Shown in pieces: positions 34,957 through 42,355 of a stretch of 64,000 bases of DNA. A program made the translations under genes and the position numbers. Numbering within the stretch: the first letter of the stretch is position 1; every line of letters begins with the position of its first letter. The DNA comes from JANRLT01 sp041736895 (GTDB lineage Bacteria > Planctomycetota > Planctomycetia > Pirellulales > JALHPA01), in NCBI GenBank assembly GCA_041736895.1, contig JBGSSS010000136.1, positions 1-64,000 of the forward strand, read 5' to 3'. The notes under the pieces are model-generated. The model was given only the letters and a program-made list of their open reading frames with translations, was not told where the DNA came from and did not search any database.

Positions 34957-35730
34957 ATGTCGTTGAACCGCCGTGAGTTACTGCAACAAGGGGCCGCTTT
35001 GACGGTCGCTGGAATTGTGGCGAGCGTTCCTTGCCAAGCCGCCGAACCCGCGAAAGCCGCTCCGACTTCCGCCGGCAAGCCGGGAATCTTTTTCCCGTTT
35101 GCCTTGCCGCCGTTGCCGGTCGAACCGAACGCCCTCGAACCGCACATCGATGCCAAGACGATGGAAATCCATCACGGCAAACATCATCAGGCGTACATCA
35201 CAAACCTAAACAACGCGCTCAAGGAATATCCCGACCTGCAAAAGCTATCGCTGCACGAATTGCTCCGCGGCGGCGACAAGATCCCCGAAGCGATCCGCAC
35301 CACGGTCCGCAACAACGGCGGCGGGCACGCCAACCACACGATGTTTTGGAGCATCATGCGTCCGTCTGGAACTCAAGGCGCTGGCGGCAAGCCCACCGGC
35401 GCGCTGGCCAAAGCGATCGACGACGAATGGGGGAGCCTCGAAAAGCTTCAAACAGCGTTCAACGAAGCCGGGACAAAACTCTTTGGCTCCGGCTGGGTTG
35501 TGCTTGCCTCGGATAAGTCGGGCAAACTTAAACTCCTCAGCCAGCCCAATCAAGACAGCGTCGTCGCGGCCGGGTTCGCGCCGATCTTCGGCAACGACGT
35601 GTGGGAACATGCGTACTATTTGAACTACCAGAACCGCCGCGCGGATTATCTCAAGGCGTGGTGGAATGTCCTCGCGTGGGACATCGCCGGCACACGTTAC
35701 GAATCGGCCAAGGCGGGGAAGGATATTTAG
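34957..35730 (+). CDS. Fe/Mn superoxide dismutase with Tat signal
   Basis: 257 residues. A twin-arginine leader (MSLNRRELLQQGAALTVAGI, with RR before a hydrophobic stretch, ending QAA) suggests export via Tat. The mature enzyme has the four metal ligands: His in MEIHHGKHHQAYI, His in GGGHANHTMFW, and Asp and His in NDVWEHAYYLNY. It converts superoxide to oxygen and peroxide. Fe or Mn cannot be decided by eye. GGAGAA lies upstream of the ATG at 34957; the frame is open upstream but lacks homologous sequence. Confidence 0.93.
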   Translation: MSLNRRELLQQGAALTVAGIVASVPCQAAEPAKAAPTSAGKPGIFFPFALPPLPVEPNALEPHIDAKTMEIHHGKHHQAYITNLNNALKEYPDLQKLSLHELLRGGDKIPEAIRTTVRNNGGGHANHTMFWSIMRPSGTQGAGGKPTGALAKAIDDEWGSLEKLQTAFNEAGTKLFGSGWVVLASDKSGKLKLLSQPNQDSVVAAGFAPIFGNDVWEHAYYLNYQNRRADYLKAWWNVLAWDIAGTRYESAKAGKDI

Positions 35731-35758
35731 AGAGGCGAAGCATCAATTTTGATAACAC

Positions 35759-35823
35759 TAAGCCCAGGGGGTTCACCCCCCTGGGTCGTTTTTTTACCCA
35801 GGGGGGTGAACCCCCTGGGCTTA
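35759..35823. terminator. Long inverted repeat, CCCAGGGGG family, between SOD and cutA
   Basis: A 65-bp near-perfect inverted repeat: TAAGCCCAGGGGGTTCACC...GGTGAACCCCCTGGGCTTA with an internal T7 run. It lies between the convergent SOD and cutA genes and may terminate both. Each arm is itself a GGGTTCACCC hairpin, so it is also an example of the paired-hairpin plan. Confidence 0.7.
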
Positions 35824-35855
35824 GATTTGATTACTCGCAGAATCGAACGAGCTTC

Positions 35856-35883
35856 ATCCGGGGACTTACGTCCCCGGCTCAGG
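35856..35883. repeat. TCCGGGGAC-TTA-GTCCCCGG palindrome
   Basis: ATCCGGGGACTTACGTCCC then CGGCTCA, overlapping the last codons of cutA. The same unit in opposite orientation (TGAGCCGGGGATGTTAATC then CCCGG) lies at 50688-50714. Confidence 0.6.
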
Positions 35884-36243
35884 ATCGATTTTCTCATCCA
35901 ATTGCTCATGCAGCCAGCGCGCATATGGCGCGCTTGCCGCCACGACTTCGACAAGCAGCAACTCCGGCACATCGTACGGATGTAGTTCTTGCACCGCCAC
36001 TTCGAGTTCCCCCCACTGGTCGCGGCGGGTTTTGATCCAGACCTGATACTCGGCCGATTGTTCGAGTTTTCCCTGCCAGCGGTAGATGCTCTGGATCGGC
36101 CCGACGATCTGACAACAGGCGGCCAACCGACGATCCACGAGCGAAGTCGCGAGCGTCTGCGCTTCGACCATCGTCGCCACGGTCGTCACCGCCATGATGA
36201 TCGCTTGGATCGCGCGGGAATCGTCGTCGGTGAGGGACATCAT
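35866..36243 (-). CDS. cutA: Divalent-cation tolerance protein CutA
   Basis: About 125 residues. CutA fold markers: AQTLATSLVDRRLAACCQIVG, SIYRWQGKLEQSAEYQVWIKT (the metal-site Cys and neighbouring strand are present), and HPYDVPELLLVEV. CutA is a trimeric signal-transduction-like protein linked to metal tolerance. Tandem ATG codons at 36243 and 36240 are both possible starts. The 3' end lies inside a palindromic repeat, so the last residues (IDPEPGT) are partly repeat-encoded. Confidence 0.9.
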   Translation of the reverse strand: MMSLTDDDSRAIQAIIMAVTTVATMVEAQTLATSLVDRRLAACCQIVGPIQSIYRWQGKLEQSAEYQVWIKTRRDQWGELEVAVQELHPYDVPELLLVEVVAASAPYARWLHEQLDEKIDPEPGT

Positions 36244-36256
36244 GTGTAGAGAACTT

Positions 36257-36400
36257 TTTGCCACTGATTGTCAGGGAAATTACTGATTTTCACTGATCGG
36301 ACAGAGTTAAAAAAGTTGACTTAAGCTTTTTACATGCAGATCAGTGCCAATCACTTCAAAAAAATCAGTGATATCTATGGCAAAGCATTTCGTATTTTCT
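36257..36400. repeat. MITE-like inverted repeat, second copy
   Basis: TTTTTGCCACTGATTGTC on the left and an inverted, diverged ATCAGTGATATCTATGGCA on the right with internal GATTTTCACTGATCGG and CAGATCAGTGCCAATC. Same family as 25442-25582. The right end abuts the end of the HlyD-like gene. Confidence 0.6.
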
Positions 36401-37131
36401 CAGTTACTCTTTTCTTCACCCATGTCCATTGCCACATCGGCAGCGCGGCCCGTCGGTGCCGGAGCGGGCGCGGGAAATTCGAGCTCCACCAGAAGTCCCG
36501 GCCGCAGATGGACATCCTCCGGGATCCCGACGCGGACGGGTGTCGCCGAGTCGGCGAGCGGGGTTGGGCTCCCTTTGATCTTTGGGGCGTTGCCCGCAGG
36601 TCCGACTTCTTCGATCGTCGTCAAGAAAGCGCGGGGTTCGCGGCCTTTGGTTCGAACACGGACGGGCATCCTTTGGCGAAGTTCTTGATTCGCACGGCGC
36701 GTGACGTATCCGACGATGTAGTCGCCTTGCTCGGGTGTGATGCGAAAGAGCTTGGCCCCGACGGGCACGATCTGCCCTGGCTGAGCATGCAATTCGGTCA
36801 GGTGGCCCGTCACGGGCGCGATGACTAACTTGACTTCGCCATCGCTTTGTATCGACGCGAGTTGCTGGCCTTTTTCCACGAAATCGTAAAGCCGCGGGGC
36901 GATCCGCGCCGGGGTGAACTCACCGGCCACCGGCGCGTTCAGCTCGACGATCGGCGAATAAACCTCGCCCCAGCCATGAATCACCGTCGATTGCCGCGTC
37001 CACAGCCAGCCAGCCAACCCCACGCAAATCAGAAACGACACCGCCGGCAGAAATCGCCGCCGCATCTGTCGCCACCGGACAGACAGGGGGATTTCAATGG
37101 GGGCAGCGCACTTCGAAGCAGAATCGGCCAA
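36400..37131 (-). CDS. HlyD-like membrane-fusion adaptor
   Basis: 243 residues. N-terminal TM helix (FLPAVSFLICVGLAGWLW, about 27-44), then the lipoyl-like beta motifs typical of HlyD/EmrA adaptors: NAPVAGEFTPARIAPRLYDFVEKGQQLASI (about 65-95) and APVTGHLTELHAQPGQIVPVGAKLF, followed by a beta-barrel-like C-terminal part (YIVGYVTRRANQELRQRMPVRV). It is short for HlyD (no long hairpin), so a reduced adaptor. Such proteins couple an inner-membrane pump to an outer component. It lies 289 bp downstream of the DUF4956/VTC pair on the same strand. Confidence 0.75.
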   Translation of the reverse strand: MADSASKCAAPIEIPLSVRWRQMRRRFLPAVSFLICVGLAGWLWTRQSTVIHGWGEVYSPIVELNAPVAGEFTPARIAPRLYDFVEKGQQLASIQSDGEVKLVIAPVTGHLTELHAQPGQIVPVGAKLFRITPEQGDYIVGYVTRRANQELRQRMPVRVRTKGREPRAFLTTIEEVGPAGNAPKIKGSPTPLADSATPVRVGIPEDVHLRPGLLVELEFPAPAPAPTGRAADVAMDMGEEKSN

Positions 37132-37308
37132 GGCAGCAAGGCTTTCGGAGGGACGAATTTCAGGAGGGCTAGTCTTATTAGTAGCTATCGCCTACGCGCT
37201 GGTCAATCGAATTTTCGATGAGAAGTTCTGGAGATTTCGGAATTCAGGAAAAATTCAGGCGGCAGGGAACTTAAAGCTTCAGCAACATGGGATGCTGGCA
37301 TTGCTTCA

Positions 37309-37386
37309 AGGGAGAAGGAAAAAGGAAAAAGGTGACTTTGCAAACAACGCTGATATGTTCCACCTTTTTCCTTTTCCCTTCATCCT
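37309..37386. repeat. AGGAAAAAGGAAAAAGGTG inverted repeat
   Basis: GGAGAAGGAAAAAGGAAAAAG... on the left and CCACCTTTTTCCTTTTCCC on the right, about 20-25 bp arms separated by about 30 bp. It is part of the polypurine-tract family. Confidence 0.55.
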
Positions 37387-37419
37387 TTCGTTGAACTATT
37401 CTCAAACGAAATTTGTCGC

Positions 37420-38106
37420 CTACACTTCCGTCTCTTCTCTGCGCTCAAACAGGCTAACATTAGCAACCCCGGGCACTTCGCGAAGTTCCTTGACCAGCTC
37501 CGAGCCGCGGGTCGGATCGCGCAACAGCAGCCGATAGGAAAGGTCGACCTGCTCGGTAGCGCCATCGCGCTGGCTAGCGAGGGTGATGTGCAAGCTATGC
37601 CGCCGCAAGATTAGCGGCAGCGTCGTCAGGTTCGCGCCCGCTGCTTGCAGCGAAAGGATCACGTCATAACGCTGCCGGCTGCCGAATTGAGTCATGCGCA
37701 GGTAGATGAAAAATAGCGCTAAGCAAGCACAGATCATCGCGGCGAGACTGAACCGCATCGTCCCGAGGGCCATGCCCTCGAGGATGGCCCAGAGGACGAA
37801 CGTTGTGTCGCGCGTATCCTTGAGCACGTTACGAAAACGAACGATCGCAAAGATCGCCAGCAGTCCAAGCGCGACCGCCAGATCACCCGTCAGGACGACC
37901 ATTGTCAGCGCGACGAGCGCCGGCAAGACCGCCAGCGACGCGACAAAAGCTTGCGAATAAGAAAGCCCTGTGTGCGTCCACATGTAGACCCAGCCGATAA
38001 CGTGGCCGACGGCGAACGCCAGCAAGATCGTCAGCAGAATGACTTCACCAGGCACAGCGGCGGCAACTTGATCGCCGCGAGTCAGAATGTCCCACCAGTT
38101 TTCCAT
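37420..38106 (-). CDS. DUF4956 membrane protein
   Basis: 228 residues. Four TM helices (VILLTILLAFAVGHVIGWVY, AFVASLAVLPALVALTMVVL, LAVALGLLAIFAIVRF, FSLAAMICACLALFFIYLRM) and a C-terminal soluble domain (RYDVILSLQAAGANLTTLPLILRRHSLHI). Typical of DUF4956, which is usually encoded beside a VTC-domain polymerase, as here. In that pairing it likely forms the membrane partner of polyphosphate synthesis or translocation. ATG 38106; a REPIN-like element separates it from the VTC gene. Confidence 0.85.
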   Translation of the reverse strand: MENWWDILTRGDQVAAAVPGEVILLTILLAFAVGHVIGWVYMWTHTGLSYSQAFVASLAVLPALVALTMVVLTGDLAVALGLLAIFAIVRFRNVLKDTRDTTFVLWAILEGMALGTMRFSLAAMICACLALFFIYLRMTQFGSRQRYDVILSLQAAGANLTTLPLILRRHSLHITLASQRDGATEQVDLSYRLLLRDPTRGSELVKELREVPGVANVSLFERREETEV

Positions 38107-38139
38107 AGAGATTCCAACAAAAGGCAATTCAAGTCCCAT

Positions 38140-38276
38140 TAGCCCCCGGTCAATGACCGGGGGGATTAAACGTCGCGCGATTTCATGCGTTGAGTTTCAT
38201 AAGCTGATGAATCTTTGCGATTGTGATCTGCGAGTTCGAGAAATCCGCTTCTCCCCCCGTCATTGACGGGGGGCTA
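38140..38276. repeat. REPIN-like element, GGTCAATGACC family
   Basis: Two palindromes in inverted orientation: TAGCCCCCGGTCAATGACC then GGGGGG at 38140-38164, and CCCCCCGTCATTGACGG then GGGGCTA at 38253-38276, with about 88 bp between. The spacer, beginning AAACGTCGCGCGATTTC, is partly conserved with that of the element at 60523-60675. The same unit is found within the MfnE-like gene at 16746-16770. Confidence 0.8.
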
Positions 38277-38296
38277 AAGGATACGCACATCATATG

Positions 38297-39058
38297 TCAC
38301 GCGGCCCCCAGCACACACTGCGTCATCCGATCCAGCGCCACAGCACAGCTAACATACTTGGCCATCTGCTGCCGGACCAGATTGTGCTGCAACACCAACT
38401 CGCGCATCCACGCAGGAAACCGGTCCGTGAACTTCAGCTCCAAAATCGTGCCGTTGATCCGGGGCTGCAAATGATCTGCAAGCGGACGGACATTCAATTG
38501 CTCGTCGTATTGCCCACCGGTGACATCGCGGTCAAAGGTGACGCGGACACTGTTATCGGTGTTCGAGACGTAGGCCTCGCGGCGATAGCTGACGAGCATG
38601 CCGCGATCGGCGTGTAGCGCTTCGCAGAGCCGGCAGAATTCTTGCAGCGTCGCCAGCGCATGCGGCTCGCGCTTCCACAGCAGTGCCGGATCCGGATCGC
38701 GCGTCGCCAGCAGCCGCGGCACGAGCGCCCGCCGTACCGCGATGCGCTCCTTAGCCACGGCGTCGTTGACGCGGCGTTTGATCTCGAGAAACACCGGGCT
38801 CTCGGGTTGGTGATCGTAAAACCGGATGCGAATCTTGAAACGATTCCGCAAGCCATCGAGCGTCGCGCGGCAAAGCCGCTGCTCGGCGTTATCGAGGTAC
38901 AGACTATGAATCGCATAACTGCCATCGGGCGTGAACCGCGCGAACTCGTCGGGAACCAAGTACGCCTGAACCAGCGGGCGTAGCATCCGGGCTTGCGCTT
39001 CGGTGATTTGGTATTTGTACTCGTACCGGTTGGCTTGGAAGTGATGGGCGGCGAACAT
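38297..39058 (-). CDS. VTC-domain polyphosphate polymerase
   Basis: 253 residues of the VTC domain. Basic and acidic active-site features seen: RYEYKYQITEAQARML, YAIHSLYLDNAEQRLCRA, RFKIRIRFYDHQPESPVFLEIKRR, and GTILELKFTDRFP near the end. The VTC catalytic tunnel uses these basic residues to elongate polyphosphate from ATP. DUF4956 is immediately downstream, the usual membrane partner. Its 5' end has a diverged copy at 40073-40140. Starts with ATG at 39058. Confidence 0.85.
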   Translation of the reverse strand: MFAAHHFQANRYEYKYQITEAQARMLRPLVQAYLVPDEFARFTPDGSYAIHSLYLDNAEQRLCRATLDGLRNRFKIRIRFYDHQPESPVFLEIKRRVNDAVAKERIAVRRALVPRLLATRDPDPALLWKREPHALATLQEFCRLCEALHADRGMLVSYRREAYVSNTDNSVRVTFDRDVTGGQYDEQLNVRPLADHLQPRINGTILELKFTDRFPAWMRELVLQHNLVRQQMAKYVSCAVALDRMTQCVLGAA

Positions 39059-39243
39059 GCGTGGGTAAGGGAGGACTAGTGGCTGGGTAACGAGCAGTTA
39101 TTGTAAATAGCAGGGGATTTAATCGGCAACGATCTTTTTGTAGTCCTGCTTCAGCTAATGGCACTCACAGCGGTTGAAATTGGCCACAGATGAGATTGTT
39201 AAAAATTCACACGTTCCGTCATTTGTCCCTGTTTTAGTAGTCC

Positions 39244-39259
39244 CGGCACATTGTTTGCA
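39244..39259 (+). promoter_or_regulatory. Sigma-54-like promoter upstream of NPxTG protein
   Basis: CGGCAC-ATTGT-TTGCA matches the sigma-54 consensus TGGCAC-N5-TTGCA with GG and GC at the required spacing and a single mismatch in the first base. It lies 69 bp upstream of the ATG at 39328, a suitable position. No enhancer-type activator site was recognised. Confidence 0.55.
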
Positions 39260-39327
39260 CCATTTAGCTTATCAAGAAGAACACAAAAACACTCGTGCGT
39301 ATTTGCTGCTACATAAGGAGAAATAAA

Positions 39328-39933
39328 ATGTACACACTCATCAATAAAATTTTGCTTTGCGCTGTCGCAATGGCCGTTGGGCTGACGCAAGGCCAACCTG
39401 CACAGGCTCAAGGCGTTAGGTATTATGGCCGAACATTCCAAAACCCCTCTTACGCTCGAGGCTACTATCCGCATCAGCAGTTCAATAATCAGACATACAC
39501 CACGCGTAGGCCGGTTTATAATGATGCGTTTGGGAATGGAACAACCAACTCGATAGTGACGCAGACTCCCCAGGGTCCGGTCCGCGTGACTAGCACAATT
39601 AACCCCTATACCGGCGAGCAGATTTCAACCACTTACTTCCGCGATCCTCGCACCGGTCAGATATTTACTTCGGAACGCGTGGTCAACCCTCGCACTGGTG
39701 TCGATCAAGCCAGTACGCGAACGGTTAATCCTCATACAGGAACCGAGCAGCGTAGCAGTACGGCAGAAGATCCCCGCCTAGGCACGTATTCAGTGCAACT
39801 CAGCGGTACTAATCCATTGACCGGCGTCCCGTATCAATCGCGTTCAACGGCTAATCAGTTTGGAGGAACCTACGAACATCAAGATCCCTATTCGGGTGGC
39901 TCACGAGTTATCGTCCCTTATCGTCCGTATTAA
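39328..39933 (+). CDS. Exported NPxTG-repeat protein
   Basis: 201 residues. Signal peptide (MYTLINKILLCAVAMAVGL, ending PAQA). Tyr/Asn/Gln-rich N-terminal part, then repeats about 17-18 residues apart that begin [N/D]P-x-[T/L]-G: NPYTGEQ, DPRTGQI, NPRTGVD, NPHTGTE, DPRLGTY, NPLTGVP, and finally DPYSGGS. The repeats alternate with short beta-like segments (ISTTYFR, FTSERVV, ASTRTV). I do not recognise the family. It is AT-richer than its neighbours, has AAGGAG before the start, a sigma-54-like promoter and a strong terminator, so it is an independent, possibly regulated transcription unit. Confidence 0.75.
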   Translation: MYTLINKILLCAVAMAVGLTQGQPAQAQGVRYYGRTFQNPSYARGYYPHQQFNNQTYTTRRPVYNDAFGNGTTNSIVTQTPQGPVRVTSTINPYTGEQISTTYFRDPRTGQIFTSERVVNPRTGVDQASTRTVNPHTGTEQRSSTAEDPRLGTYSVQLSGTNPLTGVPYQSRSTANQFGGTYEHQDPYSGGSRVIVPYRPY

Positions 39934-39979
39934 TGTAATACGGCATCCTTAGCTCGCCAGAGGAACAGATTCCAACACT

Positions 39980-40010
39980 AGGCCCCGCTCGAAAAGCGGG
40001 GCCTGTTTTT
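39980..40010 (+). terminator. Rho-independent terminator after NPxTG gene
   Basis: Stem AGGCCCCGCT / AGCGGGGCCT with a CGAAA loop, followed by GTTTTT. About 50 bp after the stop codon. Confidence 0.88.
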
Positions 40011-40072
40011 GTTGGTCCCGAGCTATCTCACATGCTGCTTGGATCAACGGGGGCTACTGCGGGGCTGGAGTT

Positions 40073-40140
40073 GTGAGATTTGGTACTTGTACTCGTACCG
40101 GTTTGCTTGGAAATGATGTGCGGGGAACACGCAGGGCAGG
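40073..40140 (-). pseudogene. Remnant of VTC gene 5' end
   Basis: On the minus strand this encodes (V)FPAHHFQANRYEYKYQI, against MFAAHHFQANRYEYKYQI of the VTC gene whose start is at 39058. Nearly all base changes are synonymous (e.g. CAC to CAT, GCC to GCA, AAA to AAG). Similarity then ends and the frame continues as unrelated sequence. The upstream flank also keeps AATCGGCAACG-type similarity to about 40210. It looks like the leftover of a second VTC gene copy after deletion, or a duplicated leader. Confidence 0.7.
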
Positions 40141-40220
40141 GGAGACGGGCAGGGGCGAGGCAAGAATTTCATCGTAATTAGCGGAGCGCGAAATCGGCAA
40201 CGAAGTTATCTAATACGACA

Positions 40221-40520
40221 TTAATTTGGCGACTGCTGGGCCTTTGCTTGGCGGATCGCTCGCAGTACCAGAAGCGACAATCCGAGCGCCAAGCCATGCG
40301 CGATGCCCCAAAACCAACGTCCATAGATCACAACTTCAGAATGTCGCTGGATAATGCGATCCACGATCGGTTGTTCAAGCTCGCCTAAATTTAGCTCCAA
40401 CAAAGGAAGGTAGTAGGCATCCGCAGTCAGTCGGCCGCCTAAACCAATATTAACCAAGTCTTGAATAAAAATTATCGCCAGAACTACGATCAGGACAATT
40501 AACGATTTCGGAGTTTTCAT
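40221..40520 (-). CDS. Small two-helix membrane protein
   Basis: 99 residues. TM helix near the start (SLIVLIVVLAIIFIQDLVNIGL) and another at the C terminus (GIAHGLALGLSLLVLRAI), with a short loop that includes LLELNLGELEQPIVDRIIQRHSEVV between. No known motif. ATG at 40520 is the first start giving a positive-inside N terminus (MKTPKS). AT-rich. Function unknown. Confidence 0.55.
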   Translation of the reverse strand: MKTPKSLIVLIVVLAIIFIQDLVNIGLGGRLTADAYYLPLLELNLGELEQPIVDRIIQRHSEVVIYGRWFWGIAHGLALGLSLLVLRAIRQAKAQQSPN

Positions 40521-40688
40521 TCGTCGCACCATGTATGAAAAAAATCTTATTGCGGAAACCAGCAAACTATTTTACTCGAACCCGGTGATTATACTCTCAA
40601 AAACCGAAAGTGCGTATTCTCAGTTGGCAGGTTCCTGCTTATGCTCGATGCTTCTAATGAATGAAATTTCACTTGCAGGGGAGTCCGT

Positions 40689-41594
40689 TTGCCTAGTCTG
40701 TTGGCATCGAGCGAGGTTCCGTGGTTTTTGCTGCTGCCGCTGGTGAGCAGCATCTTCTACGTTGCCGGAGCGCTGTCCCTCAAGTACGCCGCGCGCTATC
40801 GGCCGAATGTTTGGCAATCGGCATTTTACACCAATGTCAGCTTCGCCGTTTGCTCGCTGCCGCTCTGGTTCGGCGATGGACCCTCAACGATAGATTGGGG
40901 CACGCTCTGGCAGCCGCTCCTCACGGGGTTTTTCGGCCTCATGGGGCAGGTTCTCACGCTGCTCGCGCTAAGTCGCGGCGATGTGTCCGTCGCGACGCCC
41001 GTCTTGGGGCTCAAGGTCCTGTTCGTCGCTCTATTCTCGTCGCTGTTGACAAGTAATGTGGTCGAAGCGAATCTCTGGCTGGCGGCACTCCTGAGTGTGG
41101 CAGGCATTGTGCTCCTGCAATTCCGCACCGGCGAACACCATCACGACGTCCTCTGGACGATCATTCTCACGGCGTTCTCGGCCATGTTTTACGGCCTGCA
41201 CGATTCGTGCGTCGTGCGCTGGAAACCAAACTGGAACGATTGGTTCTTGCCACTGGTATTCGATTTCATGGTCGTCGGCACCGGATTGATCTGGTTCACC
41301 GTGCGGCGCTACGTCCCGCCGCTCGATCCGCGCGCTCGCAAGTCGGTGCTGTTCGGCAGTTTTCTGATCGGAGCGCAGGGCTTGCTCTTGATCTACACGA
41401 TCGCTCAATACGGTGAACCGACTCGTGTGAATCTGGTCTACAACGCGCGGGGGCTCTGGAGCGTCCTGGCCGTCTATTGGATCGGGCACTGGTACGACAA
41501 CATGGAGCAGCACTTGGACCGCGCGACGTTGCAACGCCGCTTTATCGGCGCGGCACTGATGCTCGTGGCGATTGTGTTGGCAATTTGGAAGTAG
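40689..41594 (+). CDS. DMT/EamA-family permease
   Basis: 301 residues with 9-10 TM helices and an internal duplication typical of DMT carriers (FLLLPLVSSIFYVAGALSLKY then later ILTAFSAMFYGLHDSCVV). The first half carries LALSRGDVSVATPVLGLKVLFVALFSSLL, the second YTIAQYGEPTRVNLVYNARGLWSVLAVY, both typical EamA features. Starts at TTG with GGGGAG upstream. The family exports or exchanges small metabolites; substrate unknown. Confidence 0.8.
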   Translation: MPSLLASSEVPWFLLLPLVSSIFYVAGALSLKYAARYRPNVWQSAFYTNVSFAVCSLPLWFGDGPSTIDWGTLWQPLLTGFFGLMGQVLTLLALSRGDVSVATPVLGLKVLFVALFSSLLTSNVVEANLWLAALLSVAGIVLLQFRTGEHHHDVLWTIILTAFSAMFYGLHDSCVVRWKPNWNDWFLPLVFDFMVVGTGLIWFTVRRYVPPLDPRARKSVLFGSFLIGAQGLLLIYTIAQYGEPTRVNLVYNARGLWSVLAVYWIGHWYDNMEQHLDRATLQRRFIGAALMLVAIVLAIWK

Positions 41595-41599
41595 GTCGC

Positions 41600-41998
41600 T
41601 TACTTAAAGACCGCTCGAAAGCCGGCTTGCTCGAAGTGATGATCTGCCGTCAGAGCATCCATGACTTGATGCTCGGACATCACGGCAAAGGAGATGCAAT
41701 CGGTCAGCGACCAATCTTTGTCGAGGCGGCTGGCAAAGAGATTAAAGCCGCTTTGATAGACGGCTTGTTTGTAGCCGATGATTTCTACTAGAGGATCGAC
41801 TCGTAGAGTATTAATTAGCGAAATGACACGTGTCCGTTTGCTTGCCGCTGAAAAAACGTCAGCTAGCTCAAGCAATACCCATTCCGTGGTCAGCAACTTC
41901 CCTTGATAAGCATTCAAGTAAGCGCTTACCTTGGAATTAGCTTGATCGCGAGGATTCGACCAAGCAATGAGAGCAAATGTGTCCAGAAACACGATCAT
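41600..41998 (-). CDS. PIN-domain toxin (VapC-like), second module
   Basis: 132 residues. MIVFLDTFALIAWSN at the start (first catalytic Asp), LLTTEWVLLELADVF with the acidic Glu, and SLTDCISFAVMSEHQVMDALTADHHFEQAGF at the end, the usual PIN motifs of VapC RNases. Stop is 6 bp from the convergent permease stop. Starts with ATGA overlapping the antitoxin stop. Sequence unrelated to the PIN gene at 5.7 kb. Confidence 0.88.
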   Translation of the reverse strand: MIVFLDTFALIAWSNPRDQANSKVSAYLNAYQGKLLTTEWVLLELADVFSAASKRTRVISLINTLRVDPLVEIIGYKQAVYQSGFNLFASRLDKDWSLTDCISFAVMSEHQVMDALTADHHFEQAGFRAVFK

Positions 41999-42207
41999 CG
42001 CTTCGGTGTCCCCAACCGATAGTGATCATGTTGCGCCGCCAAGTCCTCGGGAGCATCTGTGATGATGCCTTTGAATTGCGCAAATTCCTCGCCGAAAGTG
42101 CGCGGCTTTGCATCACCTGATACAATACGGACCTTCGTCCCTTCGGCGAACACCGAAGCGTCATCGGGGATAATGACCCCGTTGTGTACGATTCCAGTGA
42201 TTTCCAT
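41995..42207 (-). CDS. Antitoxin of second PIN module
   Basis: 70 residues. N-terminal beta-like segment with MEITGIVHNGVIIPDD and EGTKVRIVSGD resembles the AF2212/DUF104-like antitoxins, where a short beta-barrel is followed by a C-terminal tail (LAAQHDHYRLGTPKR) that blocks the toxin. Overlaps the PIN gene by 4 nt (ATGA). Confidence 0.8.
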   Translation of the reverse strand: MEITGIVHNGVIIPDDASVFAEGTKVRIVSGDAKPRTFGEEFAQFKGIITDAPEDLAAQHDHYRLGTPKR

Positions 42208-42355
42208 GACCGGACCTATGAAGTGCGAAAAATAGCGATCGCGTTGTCGTCAGTGGTATTATACCAACAACGACCGACTTGCGTCGAATTCCCACGCCGG
42301 CCGTGGACGGTCCGGCGAAGCGATCGCCGATGTTATCGGCGTTTTGAATGCGAGA

